Positions 33,139 through 41,116 are shown, counted from the first letter of the stretch. The stretch: DNA of 62,670 nt from Frankia alni (GCA_026225295.1 JAMFSN010000104.1:1-62670); one strand, 5' to 3'. Notes: a model not told the origin generated them from the sequence alone. A program made the numbers and translations.

Positions 33139-33741
33139 ATGACCGGGACGCTGACTCCCAAGGGCCTCGCGACGCGGAACCGGATCGTCGGAGGCGCGGC
33201 TGACGAGATCCGCGAACACGGACTGTCGACCGTGACGCTGGACGACGTGCTGGCCCGGACCGGGACGAGCAAGAGTCAGCTCTTCCACTACTTTCCCGAC
33301 GGGAAGGACCAACTGCTGCTCGCGGTCGCCCAGCACGAAGCGGACCGGGTCCTGAGCGATCAGGAACCCTGGCTGAGCAGCCTGACGTCCTGGTCGGCCT
33401 GGCAGTCGTGGCGCGACGCGGTGGTCGGCCGGTACCGCCGGCAGGGCCAGCAGTGCCCGTTGGGCGGTTTGATCTTCCAGGTCGGCCGCAATACGCCCGG
33501 CGCCCAGGCCGTCACGGCCGGGCTGTTGGGCCGGTGGCGGGCCCAGATCGCGACGGGGATCCGCGACATGCAGGGGCAGGGTCAGATCGCCGCCGGCGTG
33601 GACGCCGACCGGTCGGCGGCCGCGCTGCTGGCCGGAATCCAGGGGGGCGTGCTGGTGCTGTTGTCGTCCGGCGAGCTCTCCCACCTGGAGGCGGCGTTGG
33701 ATGTCGCGATCGAGCACCTGCGGGGCCGGCCGGCCTGGTAG
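33139..33741 (+). CDS. TetR-family transcriptional regulator
   Basis: A 200-residue regulator. The helix-turn-helix is at about residues 10-55: TRNRIVGGAADEIREHGLST, then LDDVLARTGTSKSQLFHYFP. The ligand domain has the TetR_C-type segment QQCPLGGLIFQVG typical of the LmrA/YxaF-like group. The ATG at 33139 follows GGAGGTGGG; a GTG at 33133 overlaps that site and is less likely. It is divergent from the SDR gene with two matching operators, implying repression of both. Confidence 0.92.
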   Translation: MTGTLTPKGLATRNRIVGGAADEIREHGLSTVTLDDVLARTGTSKSQLFHYFPDGKDQLLLAVAQHEADRVLSDQEPWLSSLTSWSAWQSWRDAVVGRYRRQGQQCPLGGLIFQVGRNTPGAQAVTAGLLGRWRAQIATGIRDMQGQGQIAAGVDADRSAAALLAGIQGGVLVLLSSGELSHLEAALDVAIEHLRGRPAW

Positions 33742-33798
33742 CCGGGGCGGCCCGGAAAATCGGTCGCCAGCGGGCAGTTCGAAGGTCACGATCGGTGC

Positions 33799-34482
33799 AT
33801 GGTTCTTCCCGTCGAGTTGTGGCCCCTGTCCGGCCTCGTGGTGCGGACGCCGACCCTCGAGCTGCGGGCCGCTCGCGAGGCCGACCTGGTCGCCCTGGCC
33901 GAGCTGGCCGCCGACGGAATCCACGAGCCGGAGTTCATGCCGTTCTCCACCCCCTGGACCGATACGACCCCGGTTGAACGGGCCCGGAGCGTCCTGCGCT
34001 GGCACTGGGGCCGCTGGTCACGGTGGCAGCCGGACGACTGGGCCCTGGATCTCGTGGTGATCCAGGACGGTGTGGTCGTCGGCACCCAGGGCCTGGAATC
34101 GAAGCAGTTCGCGGTCCGGCGGGAGGTCGACACCGGTTCCTGGCTGGGGCTCAAGTATCAGGGCGCCGGCATCGGCACCCGGATGCGGTGGGCCGCCCTG
34201 CACCTGATTTTCGCCGGGTTGGGAGCGGAGTACGCGACCAGCGGGGCCTTCGTCGACAATCCCGCGAGCCTCGCGGTGTCCCGCAGGCTCGGCTACCTCG
34301 ACGACGGTATTGAGCGGTGGGCCCGCCGGGGTCGGGCGGCCGAGGTACACCGGGTCCGGCTGTCCCGGGCGGCGTTCGCCGGATCGCGGGCCGGCGGGTC
34401 GCGGGAGGCCGTGACGATCCACGGCCTCCCGGCGACGCTGCCCTGGTTCGGGCTTGCGGACGTTGCCGACCCGCCCGGGTGA
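33799..34482 (+). CDS. GNAT acetyltransferase, RimJ/RimL-like
   Basis: A 227-residue GNAT protein. LRAAREADLVALAELA and the acetyl-CoA-binding stretch YQGAGIGTRMRWAALHLIF are characteristic, and VDNPASLAVSRRLGY matches the RimJ/RimL subgroup that acetylates N-termini or small amines. The family-typical N-terminal addition (WPLSGLVVRTPTLELR) is present. It stands alone between the TetR gene and the convergent cupredoxin gene. Substrate not inferable. Confidence 0.92.
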   Translation: MVLPVELWPLSGLVVRTPTLELRAAREADLVALAELAADGIHEPEFMPFSTPWTDTTPVERARSVLRWHWGRWSRWQPDDWALDLVVIQDGVVVGTQGLESKQFAVRREVDTGSWLGLKYQGAGIGTRMRWAALHLIFAGLGAEYATSGAFVDNPASLAVSRRLGYLDDGIERWARRGRAAEVHRVRLSRAAFAGSRAGGSREAVTIHGLPATLPWFGLADVADPPG

Positions 34483-34497
34483 CGTTCGCGGGTGACG

Positions 34498-34944
34498 TTA
34501 TTGAACGATGACCTGGGCCGTCATGTACGGGTGGATCTCGCAGAGGTAGCTGTAGGTCCCGGCCTTGGTGAACGTGTACGAGAAGGATTTCCCGGTCTGC
34601 AGGTCGTTGGAGTCGAACGCGTGGTTGGTGGCGGTGACCGTGTGTGTGGCGGTGTCCTTGTTGGTCCAGGTCACCCTGGTGCCGACCGGCACGGTCAGGG
34701 CCTTCGGCGCGAACGCGAAGTTCTGGATGGTGACGGCCCGGGTCTGGCTGGTGCTGGTACCGCCGGTCGCGCTGGCGGCGGCGGTCGGGCTGGTGGCGGC
34801 GGTCGGGCTGGCGGGGTTGACGGCCACGCTCGCGCTGGCGACCGCGCCGGTCGAACCGGACCCGGAGGAGGAACCGCCGCAGCTGGCCGTCCCGATCGCC
34901 GTGGCGATCAGGACACCCGCGGCCAGTGCAATTCGAGTATTCAT
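34498..34944 (-). CDS. Cupredoxin lipoprotein (plastocyanin-like)
   Basis: A 148-residue lipoprotein with lipobox GTASC (Cys22), a Ser/Ala/Thr-rich spacer (23-68) and a cupredoxin domain. Type-1 copper ligands are all visible: His101 in ATHTVT, Cys135 and His138 in YLCEIHPYM, and Met141. It should be a membrane-tethered electron carrier outside the cell. Its start overlaps the stop of the ferritin-like lipoprotein gene, so it is the last cistron of a three-gene operon whose other members are ferritin-like. It probably passes electrons to or from the reactions of those proteins. Confidence 0.93.
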   Translation of the reverse strand: MNTRIALAAGVLIATAIGTASCGGSSSGSGSTGAVASASVAVNPASPTAATSPTAAASATGGTSTSQTRAVTIQNFAFAPKALTVPVGTRVTWTNKDTATHTVTATNHAFDSNDLQTGKSFSYTFTKAGTYSYLCEIHPYMTAQVIVQ

Positions 34945-35768
34945 CAGACGGTCAGTTCCGACGGGGCCACGGCGTCACCGATGCCGATGAAGGAATCCGG
35001 CACCGGGTACTGGCCGAGGATGAAATGCAGAATCGCCGCGTGCTGGGCTTCGACCGGCGCGATGCTGGCCGCCGTCGAAATCCCCTGGGCGTTGGTGACG
35101 TGGGAAACCGCATAGGTATAGGTCGATGCGGCCCCGTTCTCCAGCCCGAGCGCGAGGGTGGCGACGCCGGCGATGCTGCTGGTCGCGTTGAGGGCGGCCA
35201 CCTTGGCGGGGGCGATCTTCACCGGGGTGCCGGTCACGGCAGGCAGCTTCGCGCTGGTCAGGACGCCGTTCCAGGCCTGCGCGTGCTGGGCGTGCTGACC
35301 CTTCACGGTCGTCACGAACTGGAGCACGGCCGGCGGCACGGTGCCGTAGTCACCGGCGCCGGCCTTCTTCGCCGCTCCGGTGTACGCGGCGACGGCCAGG
35401 TTCTCCAGCGCCGCCGCGAGGGCGACGACCTTGAGGTCGCCGGTGTACCTGCTTGCGGCGGCCGACGCGGATGCCACGGCGCCCGCCGGGCTGGCCGTCG
35501 CGCCGGTTGAGCCGGCCGAGCCACCGCTGGTGGAGCCGCAGGCGGCCAGCGCGCCGGTCGTGGCCATGGCCAGCCCGCCGAGCAGCAACCCGCGCCGGGA
35601 GGCCGCGGCCGTCCCGACCCGGGCGACCACCGAACGGTTGTGCTCCTCGATGTCGGCCAGCGTGGCCTGGACCGCCGGGAAGGTGGCCCGGTGCAGCTCG
35701 TCGAGCGCCTGCGTCGCGGACCGCAGCTCCGCCTCGCTGATGCCGATGTCGCTTCGGCTGTCGCTCAC
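34944..35768 (-). CDS. Tat-exported ferritin-like lipoprotein
   Basis: A 274-residue protein from a GTG at 35768. An unusual 57-residue helical, hydrophilic N-terminus precedes a twin-arginine signal (SRRGLLLGGLAMATTGALAAC) with lipobox Cys77. After a Ser/Gly/Ala linker come four helices with diiron-type residues: Glu122 (LENLAVAAY), His159/His162 (GQHAQHAQAWN), Glu210 (LENGAASTY) and Glu240-His243 (EAQHAAIL). This matches the Ferritin_2 (DUF-type) group rather than storage ferritin. The glutamate of the second helix is Gln here, unlike its sister gene. GTGA overlap upstream and 1-nt overlap downstream show tight coupling. Role inferred: extracytoplasmic metal or redox chemistry. Confidence 0.88.
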   Translation of the reverse strand: MSDSRSDIGISEAELRSATQALDELHRATFPAVQATLADIEEHNRSVVARVGTAAASRRGLLLGGLAMATTGALAACGSTSGGSAGSTGATASPAGAVASASAAASRYTGDLKVVALAAALENLAVAAYTGAAKKAGAGDYGTVPPAVLQFVTTVKGQHAQHAQAWNGVLTSAKLPAVTGTPVKIAPAKVAALNATSSIAGVATLALGLENGAASTYTYAVSHVTNAQGISTAASIAPVEAQHAAILHFILGQYPVPDSFIGIGDAVAPSELTV

Positions 35769-36631
35769 TGGACGGCTCCTTCGGCGGCCGGCGACGCCAT
35801 CGAGGTCGGGTAGAAGGCATTCGGGAAACCGACGCTGCCCGCCGCCTTCGGCAGTTGGGCGACCGGCGGCGGAAGCGCGATCATCGCCGCGTCGTTCGCG
35901 TTGAGCAGCGCCTGAACGGCGAGCAGTACCGCCTGGTGCTGGGCTTCCACCCCGGCGACGCTGGTGAACAGCTGCCGCAGGTCGGGGGTGGTCACCAGGC
36001 TGGTGTCCTTGACGTAGGTCTCGGCCGCGACCGTCTCCAACGTGATGGCCAGCGAGACGACGTCGCCCGGGCCCTTGATCTTGGGGACGGCCGCCGCGAC
36101 GACCGGCGCGTATTTCGGGTCGGTCCCGGTCTGGGCCTTGCCGCCCAGCTTGACGGCGGCGGCGTTGAAGGCCTGGGCGTGCTCGGTGTGCTGGGTCATC
36201 GTCTTCTGCGCGAACGCCCTGATGACGGGGTTGGCCGAGCTGCCCCCGATGAACGGAAGCGTCAGCGCCGTCTGGTAGGTCGAGACCGCGAGGTTCTCGA
36301 TGGACGCGGCGGTCTGGAGCGCGGCGACGTCGGTCGTCGCGGCCCGGGCGCTTGCGGCCACGGCGAGCAACCCGCCGCCGGCCAGGCCACCCACCACGGC
36401 GGACCGCAACAGTCCGCGTCGTCCCGTCCGGTCAGCGGTGGGCCAGCGGTCCGGCCCGGTCGCCTCGGCGGCTGTCGCTTCGGCCGCGGGGCGGTCCTGG
36501 GGCCGCTCCCCGCCGGCCACGTCCACGAAGGCGGCCAGCGACTCGCGGGTCGTCCGCATGGCATCCGAGTGCCGGTCGTCCGACTCCTCGCACAATTCGC
36601 GCAGTCGTCGTTCGTCGACGGTGTGGTGCAC
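35765..36631 (-). CDS. Tat-exported ferritin-like protein
   Basis: A 288-residue protein from a GTG at 36631 with GAGGAAGG four bases upstream; the longer frame lacks support. A 70-residue hydrophilic N-terminus precedes the Tat-like signal GRRGLLRSAVVGGLAGGG and an AxA cleavage site (ARA). The mature ferritin-like domain has Glu112 (IENLAVSTY), His148/Glu150/His151 (QHTEHAQAFN), Glu199 (LETVAAETY) and Glu229-His232 (EAQHQAVL), a full set for a diiron site. It is the first gene of the operon with a second ferritin-like lipoprotein and a cupredoxin. The two ferritins are paralogues and may form a mixed oligomer. Confidence 0.88.
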   Translation of the reverse strand: MHHTVDERRLRELCEESDDRHSDAMRTTRESLAAFVDVAGGERPQDRPAAEATAAEATGPDRWPTADRTGRRGLLRSAVVGGLAGGGLLAVAASARAATTDVAALQTAASIENLAVSTYQTALTLPFIGGSSANPVIRAFAQKTMTQHTEHAQAFNAAAVKLGGKAQTGTDPKYAPVVAAAVPKIKGPGDVVSLAITLETVAAETYVKDTSLVTTPDLRQLFTSVAGVEAQHQAVLLAVQALLNANDAAMIALPPPVAQLPKAAGSVGFPNAFYPTSMASPAAEGAVQ

Positions 36632-36976
36632 GAAACCTTCCTCACCGTTCCCGCGAGCCGAACGCCCGGCGGGCGACGGACCGGAGGAGCTGTACGCGAT
36701 CAGCATCAGGGCAATTACTCAGAGTGTTCTAGCACGATCGCGACGGCTTCCCCTTGAAGTGCCGCGTGACCGGCCGGCATCGCCGTCACCAGCCGGTTCG
36801 CGCCCGGTCCGGACGCTCGGGGGCCGTCGGCCCCGGGAATTTCGGACCTCTTCTCATTCGGGCCGGATCGGGTGGTTTAAAACTTTTTCGTGGTTGACCG
36901 GTCGCGATCGGATTGCCCGCCGAGTGCCCGGGTACCACCCCCTCAGCTGGTCGTTCTTCAACTTTAGGGGTTAATA
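36632..36976. promoter_or_regulatory. Divergent 345-bp promoter region (ferritin operon and glsB)
   Basis: No gene is visible. The low-GC stretch GGTTTAAAACTTTTTCG at about 36873-36890 stands out. A SigB-like promoter for the glsB side is annotated separately. Confidence 0.5.
36910..36935 (+). promoter_or_regulatory. Putative SigB-type stress promoter
   Basis: GGATT, a 15-nt spacer and GGGTAC fit the GNNT-N14-16-GGGTAC/T pattern of actinobacterial SigB-like stress sigma factors. It is 41 bp upstream of the GlsB-like start, and both genes behind it belong to stress-induced families. Confidence 0.6.
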
Positions 36977-37246
36977 GTGGGCATAATCGCCTGGATTGTT
37001 CTGGGACTCATCGCCGGTCTGATTGCCGAGCGGCTCACCGGTGAGCAGACCGGTTGGGTGATGGCCGGCGTCGTGGGAATCTTCGGCGCCCTGCTCGGCG
37101 GCTGGCTCGCCAAGGTGGTCTTCCACGTCCACTCCCTCAACACGTTCTTCAATGTGTCGACGTGGATCACCGCCATTGTCGGCGCCGTGGTTCTGCTGCT
37201 CATCGTGCGTGCCCTGACCAGCAGCCGCGGCCGGAGCCGGGTGTAA
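36977..37246 (+). CDS. GlsB/YeaQ/YmgE-family stress membrane protein
   Basis: An 89-residue protein with three transmembrane helices: IIAWIVLGLIAGLIAERLTG, the Gly-rich VMAGVVGIFGALLGGWLAKV and ITAIVGAVVLLLIVRAL. It covers the whole transglycosylase-associated/GlsB family length. These proteins are induced by stress and have no defined biochemical activity. GTG start with AGGGGTT upstream. It is followed 51 bp later by a CsbD gene and preceded by a SigB-like promoter, so the two form a small stress operon. Confidence 0.92.
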   Translation: MGIIAWIVLGLIAGLIAERLTGEQTGWVMAGVVGIFGALLGGWLAKVVFHVHSLNTFFNVSTWITAIVGAVVLLLIVRALTSSRGRSRV

Positions 37247-37297
37247 CCACCCCGGCATATCAACGCTTTCATTCCGGAACAATCAGAAGGAGTTCCC

Positions 37298-37468
37298 ATG
37301 AGTGTCGTCGCCACCCTCAAGCATTCGGTGCAGCGCATCACCGGCAAGGGCAAGCAGGTCACCGGTCGGGCCACCGGCCATCACGACACCGAGGCGAAGG
37401 GCAGTGCCGAGAAGTCGGGCGCGGACCTCAAGCAGGCCGGCGAGAACGTCAAGGACGCGCTTCACTAA
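37298..37468 (+). CDS. CsbD-family stress protein
   Basis: A 56-residue hydrophilic protein read as MSVVATLKHSVQRITGKGKQ and onward, with HHDTEAKGSAEKSGADLKQA and NVKDALH at the end. Lys/Gly-rich helical repeats match the CsbD-like family, whose Bacillus founder is SigB-dependent. AGAAGGAG precedes the ATG with ideal spacing. It is probably co-transcribed with the GlsB-like gene. The family is thought to be unfolded and stress-protective; no activity is known. Confidence 0.85.
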   Translation: MSVVATLKHSVQRITGKGKQVTGRATGHHDTEAKGSAEKSGADLKQAGENVKDALH

Positions 37469-37498
37469 GCAGCTTCGAAAATCAGCATCCTCGAATCT

Positions 37499-37527
37499 GA
37501 TCGGCCGGCCGTTCTGGCCGGCGGATC
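37499..37527. terminator. Hairpin after csbD
   Basis: GCCGGCC-GTTCT-GGCCGGC (37504-37522) extends after one mismatch into GATC/GATC on both sides. It lies 31 bp after the CsbD stop and could terminate that transcript. Confidence 0.7.
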
Positions 37528-37621
37528 CGCGATCGGGCCGGTGGGCCCTCGGCATTGTTGCCGGGGCCGCCGGCCCGTTTCGGCGTCATCGGCGTCATCG
37601 GCGGCCGGGCGTACGGCGCCT

Positions 37622-38188
37622 TCAGCGCCCGCCCGGTCCGCCGCCGTCCGGGCCGGCCCGCAGGAGGCTGAAGACCAGGTCCTGGGCGTACCGGAAATCG
37701 TCGTCGACAGCGCTTTCCCGTCCGGTGAACCGACCACTCGACTCGCTGATGGCGAAGCCGAGGACGAAGGTGGTCAACAGCCGTTCCAGCCGGGGAACGA
37801 GCTCGGGTGGTTGGCCCGTGGCCCGCAGAATGGCCAGGACGCTGTCGCGGACCCGGAGTGCCGGCGCAGTGGCGGCCGGACGGGTCAGCAGAAGGCCGAA
37901 AACCGCCGGATGAGCCCGGGCGGTGCGTCGGATTCCGTCCGCCAGCCCGGCCAACTGCTCTTCCCACGGCGTCCCGTCGGCCGGGGTCGGCAGCGTGCTC
38001 AACAGCAGCTCGACCAGCCCGTCGAGCAATTCGTCCTTGTCGCGCACGTGGCGGTAGAGGGCCATCGGGGTGACGCCCAGCCGCCCGGCGACCGCCCGCA
38101 TGGTCACCGCGGGCAGACCTTCGTCGTCCGCCAGACCGAAGGCCGCGTCGAGGACGGCCGAGCGGCTGATCTGGGCGGCGCGAGGCAT
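37622..38188 (-). CDS. TetR-family regulator of the adjacent ABC exporter
   Basis: A 188-residue TetR-like protein. The helix-turn-helix is at about residues 5-50 (ISRSAVLDAAFGLADDEG, then AVAGRLGVTPMALYRHV), followed by a TetR_C domain of the tetracycline-repressor type (LRVRDSVLAILRATGQPPEL). Gly/Pro-rich at the very end. Divergent from an ABC-transporter ATPase gene with a 28-bp palindrome between them. Probably represses the exporter until its substrate binds. Confidence 0.9.
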   Translation of the reverse strand: MPRAAQISRSAVLDAAFGLADDEGLPAVTMRAVAGRLGVTPMALYRHVRDKDELLDGLVELLLSTLPTPADGTPWEEQLAGLADGIRRTARAHPAVFGLLLTRPAATAPALRVRDSVLAILRATGQPPELVPRLERLLTTFVLGFAISESSGRFTGRESAVDDDFRYAQDLVFSLLRAGPDGGGPGGR

Positions 38189-38210
38189 ACCACGAGTATG
38201 ACAGGCTCAG

Positions 38211-38238
38211 GTCTACGTCGTATGCTTACAGCGTAGAC
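38211..38238. promoter_or_regulatory. TetR operator candidate, 28-bp inverted repeat
   Basis: GTCTACG and CGTAGAC arms are perfect, with an inner GTA/TAC pair (GTCTACG-TC-GTA-TGCT-TAC-AG-CGTAGAC). It is 23 bp from the regulator start and 14 bp from the ABC gene start, right where promoter elements for both should lie. Confidence 0.85.
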
Positions 38239-38251
38239 TTAGGAGGGTGAC

Positions 38252-39187
38252 GTGCTGGCGGTGACCGGTCTGGTGGTGGGGTACGGCGGTGGCCCGCCGG
38301 TGCTCGACGGCTTCGACCTGCGGGTCGAGGCCGGGGAGGTGGTCGGGTTGATCGGCCCTAACGGAGCCGGGAAGTCGACGCTCGCGCGGGCCGTGGTCGG
38401 CCTGCTCCGACCCGGGCGCGGGCAGATCGTGGTGGCGGGCGTCGACCAACGGCGCCAGCCCCGGGCCGCCCGGGCGCTGACCGGCTGGGCGCCGCAGGAA
38501 CTCGCGCTCTACCTGCGGGCCACGGTGCGGGAAAACCTGCGGCTGTTCGGCGGCCTGGCCGGCCTGGGCGGGGCGCGGCTGCGCTCCCGGCTGAAGCTGG
38601 TCGCCGAGGCGGTCGCCCTCACCGGGTTGCTCGACACCCAGGTCCGCCGGTTGTCCGGCGGCCAGCAGCGGCGGGCCCAGGCCGCGACGGCGATGATGCA
38701 CGAGCCGCGGGTGCTCCTGCTCGACGAGCCCACCGTCGGCGCCGACCCGATCACCCGCGAGGCGCTGCTGGCGGCGGTGCGAGCGTTGGCCGACCGGGGC
38801 ACCGCGGTCCTCTACACCACCCACTACCTGCCGGAACTCGACGGGCTCGACGCCACCGTGGCCGTCGCGGCGGCGGGTCGGGTCCTCGCTCGCGGGACCC
38901 GGGCCGAGCTGCTCGCCGACCTGGACGCGACGGTGACGCTGACCTTCCACGGTCCCGCGCCCGCGCTGACCGGCGCGATCCGGCCACCGGGCCGTCCTGG
39001 GACGTTGCTCCTGCGCGGCTCCGATCCGGAGCGACGGCTGGCCGGCGCGGTGCGGGAACTCGGGACCGCCGGTTCCGGCGCCGACCTCGTGCGCCTGCGG
39101 TCGGTTGCGGTTCGTCCCCCGACCCTCGACGATCTCTACCGGCGGCTGGGTCCGCTGGGCCGACCCGTCGCGGCGCATGGGGTCTGA
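38252..39187 (+). CDS. ABC-2 exporter, ATP-binding subunit
   Basis: A 311-residue ATPase of the drug-exporter (DrrA-like) type. It has GPNGAGKST (Walker A), PQELALYLRATVRENL (Q loop), LSGGQQRRAQ (signature), LLLDEPTVGADP (Walker B and D loop) and YTTHYLPE (H loop). A C-terminal regulatory extension follows (VTLTFHGPAPALTG and later). AGGAGGGTGAC precedes the GTG. It overlaps the permease gene by 11 nt and is under the divergent TetR gene. Likely exports a hydrophobic compound such as an antibiotic or lipid. Confidence 0.93.
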   Translation: MLAVTGLVVGYGGGPPVLDGFDLRVEAGEVVGLIGPNGAGKSTLARAVVGLLRPGRGQIVVAGVDQRRQPRAARALTGWAPQELALYLRATVRENLRLFGGLAGLGGARLRSRLKLVAEAVALTGLLDTQVRRLSGGQQRRAQAATAMMHEPRVLLLDEPTVGADPITREALLAAVRALADRGTAVLYTTHYLPELDGLDATVAVAAAGRVLARGTRAELLADLDATVTLTFHGPAPALTGAIRPPGRPGTLLLRGSDPERRLAGAVRELGTAGSGADLVRLRSVAVRPPTLDDLYRRLGPLGRPVAAHGV

Positions 39188-39947
39188 CCGTCAATGGCCG
39201 GGCGCGGTCAATCGGACCGCGGTGATTGCCCGCCATACCGCGCTGCTGGTGACCCGCGATCCCGGCCCCATGATCGGTTACACGCTGATGCCGCTGCTGC
39301 TCATGGCGGTGCTGCGGCCGCTCTACGGTGCGTTGTATCCGGGCCGGCCGCAGAGCGCGCTGGCGCAGCTCGCCCCGGGGCTGGCCGTCATGTTCGCGCT
39401 GTTCGCGCTGAAGGTGGTCGGCGCCGGCCTGCTGGACGAAAGGATCGGGCGGACCTGGGACCGGCTCGCCGCCGGCCCGGCCCGCCCGGGCGAGATCCTG
39501 GTCGGCAAGGCCCTGCCGTTCCTGGGGATGGTTCTCGTTCAGCAGGCCGTTCTGCTGGGCGTCGCGTGGGCCGCCTTCGGTCTCCGCCCGCGGGATGGGT
39601 GGGCGCTGGTCGCCGGGGCCGCGTTCGTGTGGTCGCTCGCCATCCTGGCGGCCGGTACCGCGGCGGCCCGGTTCGCGCGGAGTCCGGCCCAGTTGAGCGC
39701 GGCCGGCGACGTCGCCGCCATCGCGGTGACCTGCCTGTCGGGCGCCCTCGTCCCACGGCGGCTACTGCCGGGTTGGGCCTCGGCCGTCGCGCCGTACACC
39801 CCGGGCTACTGGGGCCTGCGCGTTTACCAGCAGGCCCTGCGCGCGGAGGTCGGATCCCTGCTCCGGGCGGCCGCCATCCTGCTCGCTATCGCTTTACTGT
39901 CCGCGGCGCTCGCGGTGGGTGGCTCTCTGCGGGGCGCGGGGCGCTGA
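39177..39947 (+). CDS. ABC-2 exporter, permease subunit
   Basis: A 256-residue membrane protein with six predicted helices, among them MIGYTLMPLLLMAVLRPLYG, LAPGLAVMFALFALKVVGAG, FLGMVLVQQAVLLGVAWAAF and LLRAAAILLAIALLSAALAV. The cytoplasmic ERIGRTWDRLAAGPARPGEI loop is characteristic of ABC-2 permeases. The ATG at 39177 lies inside the ATPase gene's end, so the two are coupled. It has no separate signal and works with the ATPase as a dimeric exporter. Confidence 0.9.
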   Translation: MGSDRQWPGAVNRTAVIARHTALLVTRDPGPMIGYTLMPLLLMAVLRPLYGALYPGRPQSALAQLAPGLAVMFALFALKVVGAGLLDERIGRTWDRLAAGPARPGEILVGKALPFLGMVLVQQAVLLGVAWAAFGLRPRDGWALVAGAAFVWSLAILAAGTAAARFARSPAQLSAAGDVAAIAVTCLSGALVPRRLLPGWASAVAPYTPGYWGLRVYQQALRAEVGSLLRAAAILLAIALLSAALAVGGSLRGAGR

Positions 39948-39961
39948 GCTGGCGGGTTGCT

Positions 39962-39985
39962 CCGCTGTACCGCTGTACCGCTGTA
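39962..39985. repeat. Three tandem copies of an octamer
   Basis: CCGCTGTA is repeated three times in the 80-bp gap between the permease gene and the convergent GH16 gene. It can be a slippage hot spot. No function is evident. Confidence 0.85.
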
Positions 39986-40027
39986 CCGGTTGGCGTGGTA
40001 GCCGTTTGGACACACGGAGCGGGCTGG

Positions 40028-41116
40028 TCAGGGGTGCTGCCAGACGTTGAGATAGTCGATGTCCATGGAGGCCGGGAAGGGGGTGCTGCCGGTGATTCCG
40101 CCTTTCAGCGGACCCCAGCTTCCACCGACCGAGAGGTTCGCGATGATGTAGAACGGGTAATTCTTGATCGCGGCCGGGGTGGTGATCGTGTTTCCCATCT
40201 TCTGGCCGTCGAGATACCAGGTCAGGCCGGTCGGCTCCCAGTCCAGACCGTATACATGCCAGTTGGTCGCCGCGTTGGAGATCGTCGCGACCTGCGGAGA
40301 GCAGGGATGGCCGCAGCCACCACCGGCACCACCCCAATGAGCGGTGAAATGGTAATCGCCCGGATCGTTGCCGGGGATCTCGAAAACGTCGTACTCGCCG
40401 GTGTCGGGCCAGGCCTTCCCACCTTGCTGCTGTTGTTCGGGTAGCTCCCACAGTGACGGCCAGTAGCCGTCACCGGCCGGTATCCGAACCCGACCCTGGT
40501 AAAAGCCGTACGTATAGGAGAAGCCTGTGTAATTGGCCGGCTTCGGACCGAATGTTGCCGGCCACGGGCCGGTCGCGACCATACCGGAACGGATCTGCCC
40601 GGCGGTGCGGGTCGCGGTCAGGTGCAGTTGCCCGCCGGATACCGTCACATTGGGGTTATCGGTGGTCGCGGTGTTGAACGTTTCCTGCTCGTTGTTGTAC
40701 GGCACACAGGAAGCCCGGAACGACGGGTTGCACAACTGCCAGTGGGTCAGGTCCAGGCTTGTCCCGTTGAAGTTATCGCCGAACGCCAGCTTCCAGTTGC
40801 CGGGGATTCCGGGACCGCCCGCCCCCGCCGGATCGCCGCCCTCGGGCGGCGTCGGCGCTCCCACCGGGGTGGTCGCCGCGGTGCCGGGAGCGGTCGGGAC
40901 CGCCGTCGGTGTCGCCGTGGACGCGGGTGTCGATCCGTCCGGAGCGGTGATGACGGCGGCCTGGTTCTGAGCCACGGCACCAGCCGTCGGACCGGCGGCC
41001 GGAGCGGCGGTGAGGGTGTGGGCCGGGCCGTTCCTCGCTCCGGCCAGCCCGGCGGCGGTCGCCAGCGTCACCGCGGCGGTCACCGCGACGCACCGGCCCG
41101 CGGTCGCGCGGTTCAT
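40028..41116 (-). CDS. Secreted glycoside hydrolase family 16 (beta-glucanase type)
   Basis: A 362-residue enzyme. An N-terminal signal or anchor helix (VAVTAAVTLATAAGLAG) and a Pro/Thr/Ala linker (about 40-105) lead to the GH16 jelly roll. The catalytic motif is intact: GEYDVFE with nucleophile Glu241, Asp243 and acid/base Glu246. WELPEQ, YHFTAHWGG and GLTWYLDGQKMG are also family-typical. GH16 enzymes cut beta-1,3/1,4-glucans or related polysaccharides. It is the last gene of the operon, with an ATGA overlap to the GH16-GH26 gene. It could trim a self-made polysaccharide as well as digest external glucan. Confidence 0.93.
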   Translation of the reverse strand: MNRATAGRCVAVTAAVTLATAAGLAGARNGPAHTLTAAPAAGPTAGAVAQNQAAVITAPDGSTPASTATPTAVPTAPGTAATTPVGAPTPPEGGDPAGAGGPGIPGNWKLAFGDNFNGTSLDLTHWQLCNPSFRASCVPYNNEQETFNTATTDNPNVTVSGGQLHLTATRTAGQIRSGMVATGPWPATFGPKPANYTGFSYTYGFYQGRVRIPAGDGYWPSLWELPEQQQQGGKAWPDTGEYDVFEIPGNDPGDYHFTAHWGGAGGGCGHPCSPQVATISNAATNWHVYGLDWEPTGLTWYLDGQKMGNTITTPAAIKNYPFYIIANLSVGGSWGPLKGGITGSTPFPASMDIDYLNVWQHP

